A DNA stretch of 64,000 nt from Plantactinospora sp. KBS50 (GCF_002285795.1 NZ_CP022961.1:6018001-6082000), one strand, 5' to 3'. Numbered from the stretch's first letter, positions 17,596-26,527 are shown. Program-made: numbers and translations. The notes: generated by a model not told the origin, from the sequence alone.

Positions 17596-18663
17596 ATGGC
17601 GAATCCGGTTACCGAGCGTCGACACGCCGAGCGCTTCGCACAGCTTGTCGATGAGCCCGATGGAGGCAGCCGGCATCGGATCCGATCCCGGCTGGACCTC
17701 GAACTCGCCGGGTTGGTCACCATCCCCGACCGGTTGCGCGCCGAACCGGCGGCGCAACCGGGGGCGGGGATCGATCCGGAATTCCGGGTCGGACTGCGGG
17801 CCATGCTGCTGGCCACCGCGGAGCGGGAGGGCCTCGGGCGCCGGCCCGGCACCGAGGCCGCGACCGAGCCGGACCGGGCGGCATGGCGCAACCGGCTGGC
17901 CCGGCTCAACGGGGGCCGGCTGCCCCGGCTCAACGCGCGCCGGGCCCGGGCACGGGCCGCCTTCGTCGTCGGGATCGCGGCCGGCGCCATCGCGGTGTCC
18001 GGCATCTCGGCGGCCAGCGAGGACGCCGTACCCGGCGATGCGCTGTACGGGATGAAGCGCTCCGCCGAGCGGGCGCAACTGGCGCTGAGCGGCTCGGACA
18101 CCAGCCGGGGCCAGCTCTTCCTGGACTTCGCCCGGACCCGGCTCACCGAGGCGGCGACCGTGGCGAACGGTCTGGGTTTCGGCGCCGTCCTCGACGACAT
18201 GGACGCGGACACCCGGCAGGGCGTACGGCTGCTCACCACCTCGGCGGTGCAGCACCGCGACCAGCACGGCCTCGACCTGGTCGGTACCTTTCTCGTCGGG
18301 CAGCGCCGGCAGGTGAACGCGCTTGCCGCCGGCGCCGACGGGCCGACCCGGGAACGGGTGGCGGCCTCGCTCGCCCTGCTGGACGAGATCGGTGCCCGGA
18401 CCGCGGCGCTCTCCGTCGGACTGTCCTGCGGTGCCGAGCCCTCGATCCGGTCCGACGCGCTCGGTCCACTGCCCCGGACCTGCCCGGTCGTCCACGAGTC
18501 GACCGCCGCCGAGTCCGCCGAGCCGACCACCGGCAGGTCCGCCGAGCACCCCGCGGGTCAGCCGCGGGGCATCCGGACCAGCCCGGCCGGCCCGACCGCC
18601 GTGGCGCGGGACGAGGAGATGGGCTCGGCCACGCCGCAACCGGCCGCGCCGGTGCAGGACTGA
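17596..18663 (+). CDS. rsbN: Membrane anti-sigma factor RsbN (DUF5667)
   Basis: ATG 17596 has GGAGGGAGG at 17581-17589 and gives 355 residues. The N-terminal about 110 residues (MANPVTERRHAERFAQLVDE, later IDPEFRVGLRAMLLATAERE) form the cytoplasmic sigma-binding part. One membrane segment follows (AAFVVGIAAGAIAVSGISAA). Outside it is the DUF5667 domain, starting EDAVPGDALYGMKRSAERAQ, and a Pro/Ala-rich tail. In Streptomyces venezuelae the equivalent protein directly downstream of bldN is the BldN anti-sigma factor RsbN; the assignment rests on this layout and domain match. Confidence 0.88.
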   Translation: MANPVTERRHAERFAQLVDEPDGGSRHRIRSRLDLELAGLVTIPDRLRAEPAAQPGAGIDPEFRVGLRAMLLATAEREGLGRRPGTEAATEPDRAAWRNRLARLNGGRLPRLNARRARARAAFVVGIAAGAIAVSGISAASEDAVPGDALYGMKRSAERAQLALSGSDTSRGQLFLDFARTRLTEAATVANGLGFGAVLDDMDADTRQGVRLLTTSAVQHRDQHGLDLVGTFLVGQRRQVNALAAGADGPTRERVAASLALLDEIGARTAALSVGLSCGAEPSIRSDALGPLPRTCPVVHESTAAESAEPTTGRSAEHPAGQPRGIRTSPAGPTAVARDEEMGSATPQPAAPVQD

Positions 18664-18762
18664 CCTCGCATCCGTCCTGGTGACGGGCATCTCCGGTGCC
18701 GCCTGTCCGGGCCGACTACCCTTCGAAGAGGGGACGGCACGGCAGACGAGGGGGCCAGCGGG

Positions 18763-19629
18763 GTGGGGCGTACCCGGAAGGTGACGATCAGCACCGACCA
18801 GCACGGCCATACGGTCGGCTGGGCGCCGGCGGCCGCCGGGCCTGAGCTTCGCGCCCTCGCCCGGCCCGCGGCGTTCTTCGACATCGACAACACGATGCTG
18901 CGCGGCGCGTCGATCTACTGGTTCGCCCGCGGCCTCGCGGCCCGCGGCCATCTCACCGTCGGTGACCTGGCCCGGTTCGGCTGGCAGCAGTTGCGGTTCC
19001 GGCTGCTGGCCACCGAGAACAGCGGCCACATGTCCGGCGCCCGGGAGGCGGCGCTCGCCTTCGTCGAGGGCTGGCCGGTGGCCGAGATGGAGCAGCTCAC
19101 CCGGGAGATCTTCGACGAGCTCATGGCCCCGCGGATCTGGGCGGGCACCCGGGCGCTGGCCCAGCGGCACCTCGACGCGGGCGAACGGGTCTGGCTGGTC
19201 AGCGCCGCGCCCGTGGAGATCGGTCGGGCCATCGCGACCCGGCTCGGCCTGACCGGGGCGCTCGGCACGGTGGCCGAGATCCACGCTGGCCGGTACACCG
19301 GCCGGCTGGTCGGGGATCTCATGCACGGCACCGTCAAGGCGGACGCGATCACCCAGCTCGCCACGGCCGAGGGTCTCGACCTGGCCCGGTGCACGGCCTA
19401 CAGCGACTCGTCGAACGACATCCCGATGCTCTCGGCGGTCGGTCACGCCGTGGCGGTCAACCCGGACGCCGGGCTGCTGCGGGTGGCCCGGGATCGTGGC
19501 TGGCCGGTCCGGGACTTCCGCACCGGACGCAAGGCCGCGCGGATCGCCGTACCGTCGACGGTCGCGGCCGGGGCGCTCGCGGGGATGGCCACCGCGGGTC
19601 TGGCGCTGCGGCGCCGGCACGCCCGGTAG
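18763..19629 (+). CDS. HAD-IB family phosphatase (SerB1-like)
   Basis: The 288-residue protein starts at GTG 18763. HAD motif I is AFFDIDNTML (about 37-46), motif II lies in VWLVSAAPVEIG, and motifs III/IV are GTVKADAITQL and AYSDSSNDIPMLSAVG. These are the HAD-IB subfamily features shared with SerB1/Rv0505c, which occupies the same conserved block. A C-terminal hydrophobic helix with an Arg-rich end (VAAGALAGMATAGLALRRRH) suggests a membrane anchor. Phosphoserine is the reference substrate for SerB, but many members of this subgroup act on other phosphomonoesters, possibly lipid-linked given the neighbouring acyltransferase. Confidence 0.85.
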   Translation: MGRTRKVTISTDQHGHTVGWAPAAAGPELRALARPAAFFDIDNTMLRGASIYWFARGLAARGHLTVGDLARFGWQQLRFRLLATENSGHMSGAREAALAFVEGWPVAEMEQLTREIFDELMAPRIWAGTRALAQRHLDAGERVWLVSAAPVEIGRAIATRLGLTGALGTVAEIHAGRYTGRLVGDLMHGTVKADAITQLATAEGLDLARCTAYSDSSNDIPMLSAVGHAVAVNPDAGLLRVARDRGWPVRDFRTGRKAARIAVPSTVAAGALAGMATAGLALRRRHAR

Positions 19630-19714
19630 GCCACCCGGGCGACCCACCCGCCCGCGCCCTGGCGGCCGTCCGCCGCACCGGCGGCCACCCCTTGCCGCGG
19701 CAGGCCGCGGCGGG

Positions 19715-20680
19715 TCAGAGGCCGAACGGGTCGGGCCGGCGGCGCAGCAGCTCCAGCAGCGTCTGCTGGATCGTCTCGCGGACCTGGTCGGCCAGGTTGA
19801 ACACCACCAGCGGGTCGTCCGCCTGGTCGGTGAGGTGCGCCGTCGGGATCGGCGCGCAGAACTGGATCAGCCACTTGCTCGGCAGCGGGATCATCCCGAT
19901 CGGACCCAGCCACGGGAAGGTCGGGGTGAGCGGGAAATAGGGCAGCTTCAGCAACCGGGCCAGCGGCTTGATGTCGGCGAGCATCGGGTACGTCTCCTCC
20001 GCGCCGACGATCGCGGCGGGCACGATCGGCGTACCGGTGCGCAGCGCCGCCGAGACGAACCCGCCCCGGCCGAACCGCTGCAACTTGTACCGCTCGTTGT
20101 AGAGCTTGCCGATGCCCTTGAAGCCCTCGGGGAACACCCCGACCAGTTCACCCAGGTCGAGCAGGCGTTCGGCGTCCGTGTTGCAGGCCACCGTGCCGCC
20201 GGACTTGCGGGCCAGTTCGGAGACCACCGGCATCCGGAAGACCAGGTCGGCGCCGAGAAGCCGCAGGTGCCGGTGCGCCGGATGGTGGTCGTGCACCACG
20301 GTCGACAGGATCAGCGCGTCCAGCGCCACCGTCCCCGAGTGGTTGCCCACCACCAGACCGGGACCGTCCACGGGCAGGTTCTCCACGCCCCGGATCTCGG
20401 TGCGGAACCAGTCCCGGTAGAGCCTGCGGAGCAGCGGATGGAAGAGCTGGTCGGTCAGCTCCGGGTCGAAGCCGAACTCGTCCACCTCGTACTGTCCGGA
20501 CAGCCGGCGGCGCAGGAAGGCCAGTGCCCCCGCGACCCGGCGGTCCCACACGTCGGCCGGGCCGTCGGCCACCGCCGGCCCGGGTGCGGGTCGCGACCCG
20601 TTCCCGCCCGGTACGGCGGTCCGGTGCCCGTTGCGCTCCGCCGGCGGCTCCGCGGCACGCCCGTTCACCCGTCCGTTCAT
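19715..20680 (-). CDS. PlsC-type lysophospholipid acyltransferase family protein
   Basis: The 321-residue protein has the acyltransferase core: VVGNHSGTVALDALIL (catalytic His of motif I, with the acidic residue further along than in the textbook HX4D), GGTVACN, GVFPEGFKGIGK (motif III, EG with basic residues) and TPIVPAAIVGAEE (motif IV). It matches the Rv0502-like family, which lies beside galE2-like and HAD-IB genes in mycobacteria. Acceptor and acyl chain are unknown; a phospholipid or glycolipid precursor at the inner membrane is likely. The start overlaps the upstream SDR gene as ATGA. Confidence 0.86.
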   Translation of the reverse strand: MNGRVNGRAAEPPAERNGHRTAVPGGNGSRPAPGPAVADGPADVWDRRVAGALAFLRRRLSGQYEVDEFGFDPELTDQLFHPLLRRLYRDWFRTEIRGVENLPVDGPGLVVGNHSGTVALDALILSTVVHDHHPAHRHLRLLGADLVFRMPVVSELARKSGGTVACNTDAERLLDLGELVGVFPEGFKGIGKLYNERYKLQRFGRGGFVSAALRTGTPIVPAAIVGAEETYPMLADIKPLARLLKLPYFPLTPTFPWLGPIGMIPLPSKWLIQFCAPIPTAHLTDQADDPLVVFNLADQVRETIQQTLLELLRRRPDPFGL

Positions 20681-21762
20681 CGGCTCACCATGCCGTCCCG
20701 CCGGCCCGAGGCGCGCACCTGCCGGACCCCGTCCAGGATGGCCTGCTCCGCCAGCGCCAGCCGGTCCCGGCTGACCAGCATGCCGCCGCGGTGGGCGCGG
20801 ATGAAGTCGTCGAACGCCTCCGCCGTGCCGCGCGGGGTGAAGCCGAACTCGCTGGCCAACCGGCGGGTGTCCACCACCCGGCCGTGCACGATCAGATCCA
20901 CCTGGTCCAGCCCGTACCGGCCGAACCCGAGCACCCGGGCCAGCCCGGCGGCGCCGGACAGGCCGGGTTCCAGCACCGGTACGGCGATCCGGCCGGCCCG
21001 CCGGATGGCCTGGGAGAGCGTGAGCACCCCCGCACCGGCCACGTTGAAGGTGCCGGGGTGGTCCTGCACCACGGAACGGTGCAGCACCTCCAGCGCGTCC
21101 TCGATGTGCACGAACTGGAGGCGGGGGTCACGCCCGAAGACCGTGGGTACGACGGGTTGGGCGAAGTACCGGGTCAGCGTGGTGTCCGCCGCCGAGCCGA
21201 TGAACGGGGCGAACCGGAGCACCGTGGCGGTCACCTCGGGACGGCGGCGACGGAAGCCGCGCACGTACCCCTCGATGTCGAGGATGTCCCGGGCGAAACC
21301 GCCGCGCGGCACCTCGCGCGGCTCGGTGTCCTCGGTGAAGACGGCCGGATCGCGGAACGACGCGCCGTACGCCGCGGTGGACGACCGGATGACGAGCTTG
21401 CGCAGCCGGGGCGCTCGCTGGCAGGCCGCCAGCAGCTGCATCGTGCCGATCACGTTCTGGTCCTTCATGGCCGACCGGCCGCCCTGCTGCTTGTCCGGGG
21501 CGGTCACCAGGGCCAGGTGTACGACGGAGGCGGCGTCCAGGTCGGCGATCACGCTGCTGACCGTGCCGGCGTCCCCGCGGACCCGCTCCACCCCGTCCAG
21601 CAGCGGCGCCAGCTCGGGCGGGGGATCCACCGGGTCCAGCCCGACCACGTGCTCGACGGCCGGATCCGCCACGAGCCGGGCGGCCACGTGGGCGCCGAGA
21701 TAGCGGCTGACCCCGGTCACCACGACGACCCCCGGCACACCTGCGGTGTCGCCGAGGGTCAT
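20677..21762 (-). CDS. NAD(P)-dependent epimerase/dehydratase (extended SDR)
   Basis: The 361-residue protein opens with a Rossmann motif VVVTGVSRYLGAHVAARL (TGxxxxLG form), then VHLALVTAP and STAAYGASF, where the catalytic Ser/Tyr region is atypical (SSTAAYG rather than YxxxK). It corresponds to the Rv0501/GalE2-like protein of the conserved mycobacterial block, so GalE activity should not be assumed. It is translationally coupled to the acyltransferase, which suggests a shared lipid- or envelope-related step. Confidence 0.85.
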   Translation of the reverse strand: MTLGDTAGVPGVVVVTGVSRYLGAHVAARLVADPAVEHVVGLDPVDPPPELAPLLDGVERVRGDAGTVSSVIADLDAASVVHLALVTAPDKQQGGRSAMKDQNVIGTMQLLAACQRAPRLRKLVIRSSTAAYGASFRDPAVFTEDTEPREVPRGGFARDILDIEGYVRGFRRRRPEVTATVLRFAPFIGSAADTTLTRYFAQPVVPTVFGRDPRLQFVHIEDALEVLHRSVVQDHPGTFNVAGAGVLTLSQAIRRAGRIAVPVLEPGLSGAAGLARVLGFGRYGLDQVDLIVHGRVVDTRRLASEFGFTPRGTAEAFDDFIRAHRGGMLVSRDRLALAEQAILDGVRQVRASGRRDGMVSR

Positions 21763-21885
21763 GGTGCGCTTCCCACCGGCATCGCCGAAGGATGCCCGGC
21801 CAGCCGGGAGCTGATCACCGCGAGCCTCCGAGGATCGACGGGCGCCCGGCGCCTGCGTTGGCCGGGCCGAGGCCCGGCCAACGGG

Positions 21886-21987
21886 TCACTTGCCGAGACG
21901 GCGACGCTGGACGCGGGTCTTGCGCAGCAGCTTGCGGTGCTTCTTCTTAGCCATGCGCTTGCGGCGCTTCTTGACCACCGAGCCCAT
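21886..21987 (-). CDS. Small ribosomal subunit protein bS22 (33 residues)
   Basis: The 33-codon gene starts at ATG 21987, preceded by GAAGGG. The product begins [20 protein letters not shown] and is about half Lys/Arg. It is the actinobacterial AURKAIP1/COX24-like protein found as bS22 in mycobacterial ribosome structures (Rv0500B in M. tuberculosis). In both organisms it lies between the excisionase-like HTH gene and the SDR gene. Longer in-frame starts exist but lack homology. Confidence 0.95.
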   Translation of the reverse strand: MGSVVKKRRKRMAKKKHRKLLRKTRVQRRRLGK

Positions 21988-22191
21988 ACGACAGCCCTTC
22001 TGATGCAATCTGCGGAACGGGCCGGGACCACCGTCGGTGGCCCGGAAACCGAGCTGGACAGGAACCGGACCTGGCTGGCGGGCGGCACGGCGCACCGGAG
22101 TGAGGTCACGGTCGCGATCCAGGGTAGCCGCCGGCCTCGATCAAGGCCAACGCGGCCCCCGGCCGACGTGACGTTCCGCGAAGCGCGGGGC

Positions 22192-22404
22192 CTAGGCGCT
22201 CTGTTGGAAGGCTCCGCGAAGATATTCATGAACGACGTGCTCCGGTACCCGGAAGGACCGGCCCACCCGGACGGCCGTCAGCTCGCCCGAATGCACCAGC
22301 CGATAGACCGTCATCTTGGAAACGCGCATCAGCGACGCCACCTCGGCCACGGTCAGGAACCTGACCTCCGACAGGCGACCGTCGGACTGTGGTGATCCCA
22401 CCAC
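22192..22404 (-). CDS. Excisionase/MerR-like small DNA-binding protein
   Basis: The 70-residue protein starts at GTG 22404 (or the next GTG, 22401). Almost all of it is one winged-HTH unit: FLTVAEVASLMRVSKMTVYR, then LVHSGELTAVRVGRSFRVPE and HVVHEYL. It matches the HTH_17 family and the position of Rv0500A, directly upstream of bS22. BldC of Streptomyces has the same fold but a different sequence. Its conserved place between housekeeping genes argues for a chromosomal regulator, not a phage excisionase. Confidence 0.85.
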   Translation of the reverse strand: MVGSPQSDGRLSEVRFLTVAEVASLMRVSKMTVYRLVHSGELTAVRVGRSFRVPEHVVHEYLRGAFQQSA

Positions 22405-22776
22405 GGCTCACCAACCCATCCCATCCCCGGCGCGCGCCCGGCGAGTGACGACCGTCTCCGTCACGGCAGGCGACGCGCGTGTTACCAGTACGGTAGCGGG
22501 GCAACTGTGGCCGGCGCGATCCCTTCGGACTTTTGATCATGCAAGTTGCGTCAACGGGCGGACGTGACGGCGGTGGCGGACGCGATCGCGCGGGTGTCGT
22601 GCGGCGGCAGGCGGCTCGCGGTACGGCGTCGCGGCGGCTGCCGCGCGGACATCACCGCCGGCGCCGCCCCGCACGACTCCGGTGGCCACGGCGGTGTCGC
22701 CGCGACCACCGGACGCCCGCCCGCCCGCTTCTGGCACACGGGACCGGACATCGCGCTGGGAGCGGCCTCAACTATC
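22405..22776. other. Intergenic region upstream of the small HTH gene
   Basis: No gene is supported in this 372-bp gap. The part nearest the HTH gene is relatively AT-rich (about 22470-22560) and probably holds its promoter, but I cannot point to a clear -35/-10 pair. The rest is GC-rich with no obvious repeat. Confidence 0.45.
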
Positions 22777-23610
22777 TCAGGTGGCCGCCCGGGTGACGGA
22801 ATCGGCCGATCCGGCACGATGCGGTCGCCGCTGTCGCGCGGCCGGCGCCGACTCCCGCGCCGCCGGCCCCCGTACGGCCGATCCCTGCGCCGCCCGGTCC
22901 CGCGCCGCCGGTTCGGTCACGAACGCGGCGAACAGGTGCGTCCGGCTGAACGGGAGGGTCGTCTCGACAAACCGGGCGGCGGCCCAGGACCGGGCGGTCA
23001 GCATCCGGCTCAGCGGCGGCGCGAGCGACAGGCGCCGGGCCAGCACCGGCCGCAGCGGCTGGAAGTAGTCCCGCACCTCCCGCAGCGGCAGCCCCCGGAC
23101 GTTCGGGTTCCGCGGGTTGCCGACCGCCATGTCGTACCAGACCAGCAGCCCACCCGGACGCAGCACGCGCAGCATCTCCCGGGCCGCGGCGACCCGGTAC
23201 TCCCGGTCCACCATGCTGGACATGGCCAGGAACTGGTAGACGACGTCGAACGACCCGCTGGCCCAGGGCAGCCGCTGGCCGTCGTACGTGCGCAGGTCGG
23301 CCTCGGGGAAGTACTGCTGGCCCCGGCGGATCGCCGGCTCCCGCACGTCGGCGCCGGACAGCCGGGTCGGGTCGGCGCCCCAGGCCAGCCAGCGGCCCAG
23401 CCACCGGGCGTTGCCGCAGCCGAAGTCCAGCACCCGCAGCCGTTCCAGCCGGGCACCGAGACCGGCCACGTCCAGCGCCCGCAGGAACATCCGCTCGACC
23501 CCCTGGACCCGCTGCAGATAGCAGGGGTCCAGGTCGGAGTAGACCGGGTCGGTGTCGTACCCGCGGTCGTCGTAGATCCGGTTGAGTTCCGCCACGTCCT
23601 CTCGGCGCAT
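22777..23610 (-). CDS. Class I SAM-dependent methyltransferase
   Basis: ATG 23610 is preferred over GTG 23616 because GGAGGTGA lies just upstream, giving 277 residues. The SAM-binding glycine motif is VLDFGCGNARWLGRWLAW. ADVRE (acidic residue for the ribose), DGQRLPWASGSFDVVYQF and EMLRVLRPGGLLVWYDM follow. The C-terminal about 40 residues are Ala/Arg-rich. It starts 2 bases after the glycosyltransferase stop, so the two are cotranscribed. A glycan or glycolipid substrate is an inference from that partner. Confidence 0.88.
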   Translation of the reverse strand: MRREDVAELNRIYDDRGYDTDPVYSDLDPCYLQRVQGVERMFLRALDVAGLGARLERLRVLDFGCGNARWLGRWLAWGADPTRLSGADVREPAIRRGQQYFPEADLRTYDGQRLPWASGSFDVVYQFLAMSSMVDREYRVAAAREMLRVLRPGGLLVWYDMAVGNPRNPNVRGLPLREVRDYFQPLRPVLARRLSLAPPLSRMLTARSWAAARFVETTLPFSRTHLFAAFVTEPAARDRAAQGSAVRGPAARESAPAARQRRPHRAGSADSVTRAAT

Positions 23611-23612
23611 GC

Positions 23613-24923
23613 TCACCTCCGCCGTACCGGCCGCGCCGCCGCGAGGCCCTCGATCATCCGTACGTATCCGGCCAGGCCGGTTCGTGCCTCGTAGTCCCGC
23701 TGGAAGAGCCGGCGCGCCCGCAGGCTCATCGCGGTCCGCTCGGCGGGGGTCATGGCCCGCATCCGGCGGATCGCGTCGGCCAACTCCGCCGGCCGGCCCG
23801 GGGTCGCGGCGAAGCCCACCCGCTCCGCCCGCACCACGTTCGCCACCTGCCCGGACGCGTTCGCCACGATCGGCCGGCCGGCCGCGAGATAGCTGGCGAA
23901 CTTGCTCGGCAGGTTGATGTTCAGATAGGGGTCCGAGACGAGCGAGACCAGGCAGGCGTCCGCCCGGGCCAGCACCCCGGGGATGCGCTCCGCCGGCACC
24001 AGCCCGGTGAGCACCACGTTCGACAGGTTCCGCCGGGCCACCGCGGCGCGGATCTCCGCCAGGTCGCGACCGCCGCCGACCAGCACCAGCCGTACGTCCG
24101 GCTGGTCGCGCAGCAGGTCGGCCGCCGCGAGCACCGTCTCGATGTCCTGGAAGACGCCAAGATTTCCGGCGTGCACCACGCAGAACATGCCGTCCAGGCC
24201 GAAGCTCGCGGCGAACGCCCGATCCGGCCCGGCCACCTCGTCCTGCGCCCAGGGCGGGCGGACGGTGACCGGGATCGGCCGGGCGCCGAGCTGCGCGAGC
24301 ACGCGCTCACGGAAACCCTCGGTGAGGACGGTGATCCGGTCGGCTGCCCGGTAGCTTCGCCGGGCGAACCAGCCGGAGCCGGCGACGACCAGCCGGGAGG
24401 ACGCCATGCCGGAGCCGGCCACCGCGTCCGGCCACAGGTCCACCACGTCCAGCACCACCCGCGCCCGGCGGAACGCCTTGAACAGCCGGGCCGTGATTCC
24501 CAAGGTCATCGGCGGCGAATAGACGAAGACCACGTCCGTACGGCCCGCGAGCAGCGGACCCAGGATCGAGGCGCTGAGCGTGAAACTCAGGTAGTTCGCC
24601 ATCCGCCGCAGGCCGGACGAGCTGTGGTCCGGATACAGCGGTACGCGCAGGATCCGCACCCCGTCGACCTGCTCCCACCGGCGCCAGGCCAGTCGGTAAC
24701 CGGGATAGATCTTCCCGAGTGGATAGTTGGGGAAGCCGGTGACGATCGTGACGGAGTGCCCGCGCCCGGCCAGTTCGCGGGCCAGCGGCAGGTTCTTGAA
24801 GTCGGCCGGCTCGGGCCAGCAGATGTGGGTCAGGATCACCACCCGCAGCCGGCTGCCGCTCCCGGCCGACGCCGGCTCGGTGACCTCGCTCAGCACTTCC
24901 CTCACGAACAGACAACGCGTCAT
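23613..24923 (-). CDS. Glycosyltransferase family 4 (WbuB-like)
   Basis: ATG 24923 gives 436 residues. The N-terminal acceptor domain shows VVILTHICWPEPADFKNLPL and TIVTGFPNYPLGKIYPGYRL, typical of WbuB/CapM-type GT4 enzymes that add N-acetylated amino sugars in surface-glycan synthesis. The donor domain has VVHAGNLGVFQDIETVL, LVLVGGG and the NINLPSKFASYLAAGRPIVA segment around the sugar-nucleotide phosphates. The frame continues to 25487, but that part is a shadow of the neighbouring gene. It is coupled to the downstream methyltransferase. Confidence 0.88.
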   Translation of the reverse strand: MTRCLFVREVLSEVTEPASAGSGSRLRVVILTHICWPEPADFKNLPLARELAGRGHSVTIVTGFPNYPLGKIYPGYRLAWRRWEQVDGVRILRVPLYPDHSSSGLRRMANYLSFTLSASILGPLLAGRTDVVFVYSPPMTLGITARLFKAFRRARVVLDVVDLWPDAVAGSGMASSRLVVAGSGWFARRSYRAADRITVLTEGFRERVLAQLGARPIPVTVRPPWAQDEVAGPDRAFAASFGLDGMFCVVHAGNLGVFQDIETVLAAADLLRDQPDVRLVLVGGGRDLAEIRAAVARRNLSNVVLTGLVPAERIPGVLARADACLVSLVSDPYLNINLPSKFASYLAAGRPIVANASGQVANVVRAERVGFAATPGRPAELADAIRRMRAMTPAERTAMSLRARRLFQRDYEARTGLAGYVRMIEGLAAARPVRRR

Positions 24924-24967
24924 GCCTGCTCGGGGTTCCTGCGCGCGGGCCGTTGATGGCCCTCGGC

Positions 24968-26527
24968 TCAGCCGGCCAACTGGCGCACGTACTCGACGCA
25001 GTCCTGCGACAACGGCCGCCAGGCGCCCCCGAACGCCAGCCGGGACGCCTGCTCCAGGCTCCGACCGTCGCGCAGCACCAGCCGGAAGAACTCGATCACC
25101 GGCTGCTGGCCGAACCGCTCGACGAGATGGTGTACCGCGAGGTAGCTGGCACCGTAGCCGCCCACCACGCGCCAGTCGGCGGCGTCGTCCGCCGGCCTGA
25201 GGTCGGCCAGCCGGCCGTCCCAGTCGCCGTCCACGACCCGGCGCACCTCGTCCAGGTCCCGCGACAGGCGCGGCCGGCGCCCGTTCGCGGCCGCCTGCTC
25301 GGCCAGCCCCTCCACCAGCCACCAGTCCTCCGTGCCGACCTGCTTGCGGTCGGCCAGCGAGGCGACGTGGGTCATCTCGTGCCGCAGCAGCGGGTCCAGC
25401 TCGGCCTGGCTGTCCGCCAGTTCGTCGGCGTTCAGCACCACGTCGTGCTGCCCGGCGCCGACCGGGACCGCGTACCCGCCGGTCCATTCCGGCAGGTCAC
25501 CGCCGTACCAGCGGTTCCACTCGGCGTGGCCGGCGTAGAAGATCAGGTACCGGTCCGGCGGGGTGCCGCCCACGGCGTACCGGTCGGCCACCGCCGCCGC
25601 GCGCTCGGCCCGGGCCAGCAGGTCCGGCAGCTTGCCGCGCAGCGCCGGCGTACTGGCCACCGTGGTCCGCGGCCCGGCCAGCGCGACCAGGTCGTTGACC
25701 TGCCACGGCCGCGGTCCGTTGGTGTCCGGATCCGGCGGGTCGACGGCCACCAGCCGGGGCAGGGCGCCGCCGTCCGCCCAGCGGGTACCGACGTCCAGTT
25801 GGCTCGGGGTGCAGTCCGCGGTCTCGAAGCAGTACCGGTAGGTGACCGCGAACCGCCACTCGCGCGGCTTCCCCTCGACCGGGGTGGGCCGGGCCGCCAC
25901 CTCGGCCTGCCAGACCCGGACGTGCAACGCGCGCAGCGCGGCAAACTGGTGCCGCAGCGTGTCGATCGCGGAACCATCCGGATCCGCCACCGCCAGGAAG
26001 CCGTCCTCGTCGCCGGCCAGCAGCGCCGTCGACTGCCGGTCCACCTGCTCGGCGATCCGGTCCCGCAGCCAGGCGCCGGTCGCGGTGCCGCTGCCGCCCA
26101 GACGCGGGCTCGGCGCCGGCCGGCCCACCGCCCCGGCGGCGCCGCCGTCCGCCTGCCGGAACAGGGCCGCGACCAGCACGCCGAGCGGAGCCAGACAGAA
26201 CAGCAGTACGGCGACCACCCCGAGCGCCGTCCACAGCCGCCATCGGGGACGGCTCCCGGCCGACGCGTCCTCGACGAAGGTCGGCGCGGGCTGGATGAGA
26301 CCCGGCACGGGCTCGGCGGCGGCCGGCACGGATTCGGCGGCGGTCGGTGCGACCGGCGGGACCGGCCCAGAATCGGGCGCCTCGGGCGCGGACGCGGGCG
26401 GCGCGGGCGGCGCGGGCGGCGCGGGCGGCGCGGGCGCGGGCGCCTCGGCGGCCGACGGCGGCTCGGAATCCGGTGTTGCTGGCGGCTCGGCTGAGGCTGA
26501 TTCCGGTCGCCGCGTCCCGTCGGTCAC
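24968..26527 (-). CDS. Membrane-anchored gluzincin-type (HExxH) protein
   Basis: The 519-residue protein starts at GTG 26527. Residues 1-95 form a Pro/Ala-rich cytoplasmic tail. One membrane segment follows (ALGVVAVLLFCLAPLGVLVAAL, about 105-126), and the remaining about 390 residues should be outside. A zinc-peptidase signature is present: LLRHEMTHVAS (HExxH) with a downstream glutamate in WWLVEGLAEQAA, the gluzincin/peptidase MA arrangement. A SnoaL-like region (about 165-250) precedes it. Substrates are unknown. It lies 44 bp upstream of the glycosyltransferase on the same strand. Confidence 0.75.
   Translation of the reverse strand: MTDGTRRPESASAEPPATPDSEPPSAAEAPAPAPPAPPAPPAPPASAPEAPDSGPVPPVAPTAAESVPAAAEPVPGLIQPAPTFVEDASAGSRPRWRLWTALGVVAVLLFCLAPLGVLVAALFRQADGGAAGAVGRPAPSPRLGGSGTATGAWLRDRIAEQVDRQSTALLAGDEDGFLAVADPDGSAIDTLRHQFAALRALHVRVWQAEVAARPTPVEGKPREWRFAVTYRYCFETADCTPSQLDVGTRWADGGALPRLVAVDPPDPDTNGPRPWQVNDLVALAGPRTTVASTPALRGKLPDLLARAERAAAVADRYAVGGTPPDRYLIFYAGHAEWNRWYGGDLPEWTGGYAVPVGAGQHDVVLNADELADSQAELDPLLRHEMTHVASLADRKQVGTEDWWLVEGLAEQAAANGRRPRLSRDLDEVRRVVDGDWDGRLADLRPADDAADWRVVGGYGASYLAVHHLVERFGQQPVIEFFRLVLRDGRSLEQASRLAFGGAWRPLSQDCVEYVRQLAG
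26393..26441. repeat. 9-bp GC tandem repeat inside the Pro-rich tail
   Basis: Five near-perfect GGCGCGGGC units encode the APP repeats of the HExxH protein's N-terminal tail. A 9-bp unit keeps the frame, so copy number can change without breaking the gene. Confidence 0.7.

Noticed and set aside
17290-19647. 785-residue minus-strand frame across rsbN and the HAD-IB gene
   Set aside because: Low-complexity Arg/Gly/Pro translation opposite two genes with clear motifs and ribosome sites.
19629-19714. GC-rich inverted segments between the HAD-IB and acyltransferase genes considered as a terminator
   Set aside because: Arms such as CCGCGGC repeat in several registers but give no single long, well-matched stem.
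22192-22404. Identification of the small HTH protein as BldC or as a phage excisionase
   Set aside because: The sequence differs from Streptomyces BldC, and its fixed position beside bS22 matches Rv0500A. No integrase, att site or other phage gene is nearby.
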